Source: Eudorina sp. 2006-703-Eu-15 (lineage: Eukaryota; Chlorophyta; Chlorophyceae; Chlamydomonadales; Volvocaceae). Taken from it: a DNA stretch of 64,000 nucleotides. Shown here in pieces: positions 57,001 through 64,000 of this stretch (the stretch's first letter is position 1; each line of letters starts with the position of its first letter). Under the pieces are notes generated by a model. That model did not search any database, was not told where the DNA came from, and worked only from the letters and a program-made list of their open reading frames with translations. The translations under genes and the position numbers were made by a program. The stretch spans positions 146,030-210,029 of the forward strand of contig BDSI01000122.1 in the NCBI GenBank assembly GCA_003117195.1, read 5' to 3'.

Positions 57001-60000
57001 CACACACTGCCCGATATTGCACCCCGAATGCTTGCACAACGACCAGGACGCATGCAACCCACCTGGCGATTTCGTATGATTGCATTCTTGTCCGCCACTT
57101 CAGCGGTGAGCGTGGCAACCTTTTGCTGGAGCTCAACAAGCACGTTGTCGGACGGCTTGCGGCCTCGACTGCTCCGTTTCTCCTGACGAGGGGTATGTTT
57201 GACGTGTAAGTCTCGCGAAGAACATTGAAGGTAAGGGCGGTCCGTTCGCAACCCACCTCAAGCTCAGCGATCTGTGCGTTTTTCAGTTCCAACATCGTTG
57301 TCAAGTCCTTGACCCTGCACATCGTGCATCGCCGACCAAATATGTCAATAGTCGGGGGCACCGTACGCCTGAAGCTGCGTATATGTACGACAGCCAACCA
57401 GTGAGCACCCGTACCTCGCTTCAAGTTCACGCTTGTCCCGCCTCAACTGAATCTGCTGGTCCGCAAAAGTGTTCCGCTCGGTCAAGATCTCTTCCTCAAG
57501 CTCCGTCACACGCTGTCGCAAGGCAAAGAAGAAGTCACGTGCCAATCTGTCTACCATGTGCAGTGGTGTCCATGCGAGCGCAGCGAGATTGTACATACCT
57601 GGGAAAGCTCGCTCTCAAGGTCGCTGACAACACTCGCTGCGTACGTTGGTCGCCAAGTTGGGTCATCGAACCGGCCATCCAAAGACCACCTCCCGCCACC
57701 GTTGGAGCGCTCGATGGGAGAGATAACGCCCGGGTTGGGCCCACCGGTCGACGGCAACCTTGACGGCGACGCAGATGGCGTCCGCAGGTGAGACCCGGTG
57801 CGTTGTAAAGGTGGCAGGGCTGCACCCAGAGGATTGCCGCCACCTGAAAGATGGCTCTGCGTACCAGCAGTGCCTGACTGCCGCTGAGCGCCGCCTGCTG
57901 GTATGGCGGCGTCGTCAGTGTCACAGATAGTCCCCGTGCTTAACGGGTCGTTCCGGCTGTACTGATACTGCAGGGCTCCCTGCACAAAACGCACAATCGT
58001 CAGAAGCACCATCAGCACCGTCTCCATCTATCCGGTTCGGTGCATTTGTCGCTGAAGTCCAGCAATGCAGGTTAATAAGCAAACGACAGGATGCTTACTT
58101 GTTGGTCTGTATCAGCAAGGCAGCGCTGGTATGGTCAATAATGCGCTGAAATCCCGATAGCCGTACAGGACACGAGTCATCCTTTCGTGCTGGGAACATT
58201 CCCCTTAGGGCCCTTTTACCTGGGGAACATGCATGGCATCATCGTCAAACAGCAAGTTGCGATGGACAGTCGTGGTAGATGGATCGACCTGCGCCTCGCT
58301 TTGTCTCGATTCAACCATCGGTACCGATGAGCTGGAGCACAATGCGGACGGATGCATTGCATCACTGCCCGTGGTGTCGCTTCCTACCGCGTCCCGATAG
58401 AACGTAGGATTCATCACCAGCGATGGCGTATAGGCGCCCGTTTCGGCGTGGATAGCTGGCCTCTGTGACACAGGGCTCATGGGAGGTGTTGACGCTGCCC
58501 CCACGTTTGCAGACAAGGCTTGAGATGGCGCCGATGTGTGCTCGTGGTTCTGTCCCGGCACTGACGGCACCTGGAACAAGTTCGCGGGCTGCACATCTGA
58601 TGCAGCGCCGGCCTCCTTTTCAGATGGCGCGGCTGCAGTGGCAGTCAGTGCCTGCAAAAATCACGTGGACGGAATCACGCGGAAGTCCTCATGCAAACGC
58701 AAGCCTGCGAGTGAGTCCTCATGCAAAGGCAGGACGGCGAGTGTAGGTGTGAACATAAAATGAAACGCGGGTGGATACTTGCTAGGCGAAGTGGATTCAG
58801 GCTTTTTCCGCGTCCTATTACATACTTTGATGAAAGTCAACGGACAAAGTGAACTATTCGCCGTCACAATTCCCACTCACCTGCAACTGCTCCGTCAGGC
58901 TCGCAATGCTGGCATCTTTGGCACCGACCTCCGCCTGCATGCTCAGCAGGTAGTCCTGCACGTAAGGACACACACCAGGATATGAGGCGCTCCGCTCGCA
59001 TGGCCATGTCGCTGCCCCGAGAGGATCTGGACCCAAACTTGCCTGGCTGTTCTGGATAGTTTTTGCGACATCCGCAAGCTGAAGTCTGAGCGTGTCCAGT
59101 TGCCGTGCGCTAGCTGCGCAAGAAGGAATTTGAGCCACCACATCTCCGAAGGTGATCTGACGTACAGTGCACGCCTGCCCTCCGACCGATCCCTCAAGTT
59201 CATGCGGCGTCGAAATGGCAATGCTGCTGATGTCCCCTTTGCTGAGCGCACCCAAGAGTGTCTGCACGCCCAGGTTACATGCAGAGCATGGGGGCATACC
59301 ATCATGGATAGGTCAAGACAAACGCGTGGCCATGTGTACGACAACAACGCCGCTTCAGGGACAGCTTTGACACCCAAAGTATACCGGTCGTAACATTTGC
59401 ATGTGACCCTACCAATCCACCCCAACATCACCTAAGATGCGCGAAAACAGCGGAGAAGAAACAACATTCTAGTTTTCCATTTGAAACCCTTACCTGCAAG
59501 GACGTCAATTCGGCCGCCGTATTGGCAATCTTGACCTGCGTCCAAAACGGGTTCATTTCATGTCTACAAACAACGGCAAGCACTCCAGCATTCAGCGCAG
59601 CAGGAACGTACCTGGAAACCCTCCAGCACGCGTGACGCCTCGTCTAGCTGGCGCTCCACTTCCTCAGGCCGACTGGCGCCCAAGGGCTCAGATGCATCCG
59701 AATCAGCACGCCGCGCGATGTTGTCATCGATGCCGGCTGCCTGTGCCCCCACCGCAGGTGACCCTTCCGATTCACCTACGAAGCCCCGGGCACTGTCAGC
59801 ATCACCGGAGAGCTGAAAGGGCAGAGGGCCACCGGAGCTAAGCCGGAAAGACCGAACGGGTTCTATCACTTCCGAGTCGTCAGCGCTTCCGGTCGTTGCC
59901 TGATCAGCATCCTGGATGCTAACGCCGTAACCCTCCGGCAAGTCCTCAAGCGTGATGCGCGGGTTGTAGTCGGAGAGACCGAACCCACACATATTGTCCG

Positions 60001-63000
60001 GGTGTTGCTGGAGGCCGCGAAGCTGAGGTTCTGAAGATGGACTGTTCACCGCGTCGGCGCTGGTGCCTGCAGCCTCAACCTGCAGTCGTATGCACGCATG
60101 CACGCAAGCCAGGTTCAAACCGAAGTCAGGCTCATACTCAAGTAAGGCGCAAACCCTGCAGCAGGTCCGAGACTGGCTTTTTTTCGTGCGTTCCACAATC
60201 TCTAGGCTCGCGCCGAAGCGGGTGGAAAGGCACAGCCATGCGATACCAAGCTTCACTATCCTATATTCAGTCGCTGTTGCTGTATCGCACCTGGTCCAAG
60301 TTACCGCCGGCCACCGCTGCCAATAAGGCCCTTAAGTTGTTGATCTGGGCCCGAAGCTTCTGGATAGTTGCATCCCGCTCCGACAGCGTGTCCGGCGAGA
60401 GTGCCTCAGGTCCTCGTCCTTCGGCCGCTGAGGGAGCATCGACCTGCATAACATGACCGCAGGTTTTGTATATGTCCGGGATCTGGCCATCAGAACCTTT
60501 TCGCACAAGCTCACCTGCAGCCCCATGGAACGCTTTCTCGTGTCGGTTTGTGGCCAGCTTTCCTCTGACTGGCCATCATACTCCGTGGCAGGCAACTGGG
60601 CAGTTGGTCCCGTCCACTCTCCGGACGCAGCAGCCTCGTGCGGAAGCTCCTGCAGCGCCATGCGGAGCATTATCATGCTTTCTTCATGAACAACTTACCG
60701 AGTCCGCCTAAATTGTTTCAGTCAAGGAATTTAACGGGGACACATAGCCGCATGCGACCTTTCCTGGCAAAGCCACGGGTTGGAAGACTTCTCTCCGAAC
60801 GTGAAACGGCGCTATTGTCTAGGTACAGGCCGTGTATTGAGTACCCGACGCAAACTCGTGCCACGCGTGGAATAGCGCGGCCTTACTCATGAAGGCACGC
60901 ATGCCGTACAACGCCGTACTGTATGTTCAACGTGATAATGGATTTCTGCGCGTCCCAAGCCCACCTGCGGTCGCAGATGGTCGGCAAGATTGCCAGATGC
61001 ACTGCTGATGTCCACGCCATCGAATTCCCAGGCCTTCTGCGGCTCAAGGACTTCGGTTCCCATGCCCGGTCTGCGCCCGACGAATGAAACCTTGCGCGAC
61101 CCAACTGGGCTAGAAGCCCAGGTGTCGCCACGGTTGCACATAGCTGCAATATCCTGCAAGACGTGAACAAATGTGTGGGGCGTTACACACTCCCGAATCG
61201 CCCAGCTCGGTTACACAGGCTAGCACGGACAGGAACTGCGCACCACAGTGCTCCAAAACGAGGGTTCGCACCTGTGACTGTTCGAGCAAACGCTGCTCGA
61301 GGAGCTTGATGTGCTGTTGGCGATGCGACAGCTGTGACCGAAGCGATAGCACCTCCCGTTCCGCCGCAATAAGCGCCACCTGAAATGAACTACGTGGTTA
61401 GTCATGGCCAAAGGAATGGCAGTCTGCAGCGTCGGCGTACCTGGACCGTGGATAAGCCCCCTGTTGTGCCTGCGGGCGACTGAAGTGCCTGCGAGCGTGC
61501 TGCGAGCAGGTAGGAGAACGACGGCATGGATTGCGCGGCTTCTGGCGTCAACTCTGACCCACGTAATCCCGAGCGGACGTCACTTCGGTGGTTTACGACC
61601 ACGGACGCAAAGCGGGCTGCGCGGAGCTCGCCGTCCTTCACCTGCAGGTGCATGACAGGGATGTACATAATGTGAAATGGAGTATCCCTCTCCGAACCAC
61701 AGATACGAGCCCGTTACACACAAGTACGCTCGGAACCTGAGGCCTTACCTTGAGCTGCTCTTGCAGGCCATTGATGATGTCCTTCAACCTGTCGATTCCA
61801 GCGTCCGCGTCCCCGTCCAGGGAACCAGCAGACGGAACCTCCTACAAGGTACAGCGGGGGACAGAACCAAATCCTTGATGACCATCGTCCAATGGCCTTA
61901 CTAATAAGATGGTACAAGGATAGGAGGATCGACGAAACAGCTCTCGTGGTTTACAATCCCAATCAGCATTCCATGTCGCTGCTACGGCTGCCGACGTACA
62001 GGATAGCATGGCGTTTGCGTTACGCTATTGCGTGGTTCCGAGTTATTGTCAAGCCCAGTGTTAGAGGTTCTTCACAGTTCCAGTCTAACAGTACCCGACG
62101 GCAACTGCGCGCGCATGTCCATCCGCACCCCACAGAAACGTCTACTTCACCAGCGGCATCGTACGCGCGGCATATGGAGCGTGCTTTGACAGCGACCTGA
62201 ATCGACAAAAAAACATCAAAAGCCTCGAGCACCTAACCAGCCAGCACAAGTGATTGGCACAGGATGCCAGAAATGTGCCCATGACTAAGGTGGAATGCGT
62301 CCCCGCACTGCCTGAATACGAAACCATATCATGCTTCCTTGATTTCAGTCTTGTTCACCAAGTCCGCACTCAAAATCTCACACCGCACGACCGCGCCTTC
62401 GAAAACGGCAATCTGCTCCGACAGCTGCACAAACATATCTTGCAATGCGGCCACCTGGCCGTCACGCTGCAGCAGCTTTGACTGAGCTGCCTGCAGCCCG
62501 GCCTGCAGCTCTGACACCTGATCTTCCACGCTACGTATGTACGCCTCTTTCTTGCTTAGGAGAGCTTCAAGCGCGTGCTGCGGCGCTGTAACAGCCCCGG
62601 GTGGCGCCTTCATTCGCGCCTGCTCCGTCGCGGACAGCTGCTGGTGTAACTTAACGTTCCAGCGCCACAGCAGGGCATTCACATCCTCCGCATCCGAGCG
62701 CAGCATTTCGTACACTCCGCACGCGTCACGGTACACGTCACGCGTCCGGGCGATCTCCGCATACAACCACGTTTCGGAGCGCAGCCCATCGTCTTCCTCC
62801 CCAGAAAATGACCTGCCGTGGACGCCGTGCTTTGTGGGCGTGTTCTCCTGTTGCAGCCGCAACATTATTTGCACCACGTTCGCTGCACGATCATGTGCAG
62901 CCGCGACCACTTCCCAAACTGACGAAAGCTCTTGCCGCAGTACAGCGGATTCCGTGACATCGTCAGTGTTCATGAGCTCGCCCAGTGCCCGCCGGATGGC

Positions 63001-64000
63001 CCGAAGCTCCTTATAAAGCTGCTGCGCTTGTTGAACAGGCATGAAAGACTCGGAGCCCATGAGGTTGGGTGCTGCGCTAGACGCGTCTGGCCTTGCGGGG
63101 GTGCCGATGGGAGAGCACATTGACGCCGCCGCTTGTTTGAAGCCCGTCAGGTGCGGTGAACGGCTAGCACGTTCTTGCTGCTGCGGCCTTTCCAACCCAG
63201 CCCCGTAAGCGGCGGAGTTAGCAACCCGCAGCAGGCGAATCTCCTCCAACTGCAGCTCCGCCAACGCTGCGCGCATCGCCGCGTAGGCCAGTTCGTCAGC
63301 GACGGTATCCAACTGCGCCAGAAGCGTGCGGTGCTTGGCCCGCAGCTCGTCGAGCTCACCATGCAGGACAACCGTTTCCATCATCAAGTCGGTCTGCTGT
63401 GCAGTCTGTCCAGCCGTAATGCCTGCCGACTGGGTGCTGGCTGCTGGTGCCCCAGGCCCACTGCGGGGTAAGGTACCCGCGCCCTGCAGCAGCTGCATGT
63501 TCTCCAGTCTAGCCTCCGCCAACGCAGCTTGCATGGCCGCTTCCGCTAGCTGATCAGAAGCCATGGAGATGAGCGAGTAACCTTCAGCGTGGCCACGAAC
63601 CGTGGCTGCATCCTCACACGAACCATGCAACAGCACGCCCTCGCGTTGGCCCAAACGGTCGGGCGCGACGCATCCAATATCACTGCTGCGGAGTGCCGCC
63701 GCCGCCGGCAACGTTGAACTGCTTGTCGCAGCTGCCTTCGCTGCTGCGATCTCCGATTCCGCCAGAGTTAACTTCGCGGCCGATTCTTTGAGGCTTGCCT
63801 GGAGAGACCGGATCTCATCTGTCATCCACGCCTTTGTGCTCAGCAGGCTCTGGAAGCTTTGCTCCTCAACCTCCTTCTCGCTTTGCAGCTGCTGCAGCTG
63901 GCCCCTCAATTCGGAGATATGCGAGTCGCGCATCATCAGTTCACCCTCGCAATCCTCCAGGTTACGCCGCAACTCCTCCACGGTGGCCTGGTAATCCAGC
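42094..64000 (-). CDS. Giant coiled-coil protein, >5370 codons visible, 5' end off window
   Basis: Thirty exons, in coding order: 64000-62384 (partial), 61788-61749, 61641-61441, 61379-61272, 61153-60965, 60649-60515, 60443-60291, 60079-59612, 59535-59494, 59156-59043, 58955-58881, 58651-58220, 57979-57599, 57512-57415, 57314-57257, 57182-57063, 56668-56354, 56070-55735, 55533-54667, 54463-50550, 50428-50050, 49657-46661, 46499-46275, 45896-45750, 45681-45607, 45504-45337, 45161-45028, 44917-44800, 44533-43768 and 43544-42094. Every junction keeps frame. Nearly all of it is heptad text (QQQCEAAE, LQAELEEARRAHA, ALEAQVSGL) broken by short disordered linkers. The last exon (~480 residues) is Gly/Pro/Ser-rich with no membrane helix and no GRIP-type end. 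This size and layout fit a structural scaffold of the Golgi, centrosome/basal-body or rootlet type, but no specific family is recognised. Confidence 0.88.
50550..54463 (-). repeat. Coding tandem repeat of ~85-95 residues in the largest exon
   Basis: Within this 3914-base exon, about eight or more units share LxxELEEARRAHAxEV, then LQQQCxxAE, then LAEAxExIxxLE, then LAELEERxxxALxDL. Three consecutive units measured by eye are about 88, 95 and 85 residues long. Length differences of about seven residues match gain or loss of a heptad. Confidence 0.7.
54667..56070 (-). repeat. Tandem exon duplication within the giant gene
   Basis: Exons 56070-55735 and 55533-54667 start with matching sequence: FATQRLDASTRELSAMAVEL and VTTQRLDASTHELSSMAVEL. 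Similarity continues for ~55 residues through LEAERRAREQLEQ versus LEAERSARQQLEQ. Both are phase 0 at both ends, so one could be added without breaking frame. Confidence 0.85.

Noticed and set aside
58956..59042. Continuous open frame linking exons 58881-58955 and 59043-59156
   Set aside because: The frame is open, but a CAG acceptor at 58956 and a GC donor at 59041-59042 both sit in phase 0, and the residues between are not heptad-like. An intron is preferred, though read-through is not excluded.

Overview
The window looks like nuclear DNA from a GC-rich green alga of the Chlamydomonas/Volvox (volvocine) type. Genes are broken by many short introns with GTGAGT/GTGCGT-like donors and C-rich acceptors. 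Coding exons carry Ala, Gly and Gln runs, TGTAA poly(A)-like signals occur downstream of some genes, and families such as SOUL and an REJ-like ectodomain are present. I see no prokaryotic, organellar or viral gene, no CRISPR and no convincing tRNA or rRNA. Gene models were built by hand from splice-site motifs and reading phase. Apart from one uncertain exon end in POP1, every junction given keeps frame.

Layout: (1) 1-1491, minus: 5' part of a secreted or membrane REJ-like ectodomain protein that runs off the left edge. (2) 3736-7510, plus: five-exon multi-pass membrane protein of no recognised family. (3) 9225-10845, plus: four-exon SOUL heme-binding protein. (4) 11446-19970, plus: POP1, the largest protein subunit of RNase P/MRP, in about nine exons with large low-complexity insertions. 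(5) 21056-34896, plus: 20-exon gene for a ~1455-residue protein with a helical C-terminal half. (6) 37597-38946 and 39312-40684, plus: a coiled-coil gene and a membrane-anchored gene, which may be one gene because the splice phase allows fusion. (7) 42094 to beyond 64000, minus: a giant coiled-coil gene, 30 exons and ~5370 codons visible, with its start off the right edge. Genes 6 and 7 converge; genes 1 and 2 diverge.

The most striking non-gene feature is in the introns of the two neighbouring genes POP1 and 21056-34896. They carry about 20 copies of one short repeat in both orientations. Plus copies mostly sit 20-80 nt before acceptors, and minus copies mostly 25-100 nt after donors. At least one intron carries both as a terminal inverted pair. 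This is what an intron-making transposable element ('introner') would look like. Three further small repeat families, a 68-bp perfect palindrome and several micro- and minisatellites lie in the same introns or just downstream. The giant coiled-coil gene next door has none of these but shows a strong phase-0 intron bias, a duplicated exon and two GC-AG introns.

The genes do not form an obvious pathway, and gene order gives no operon-like information in a eukaryotic nucleus.
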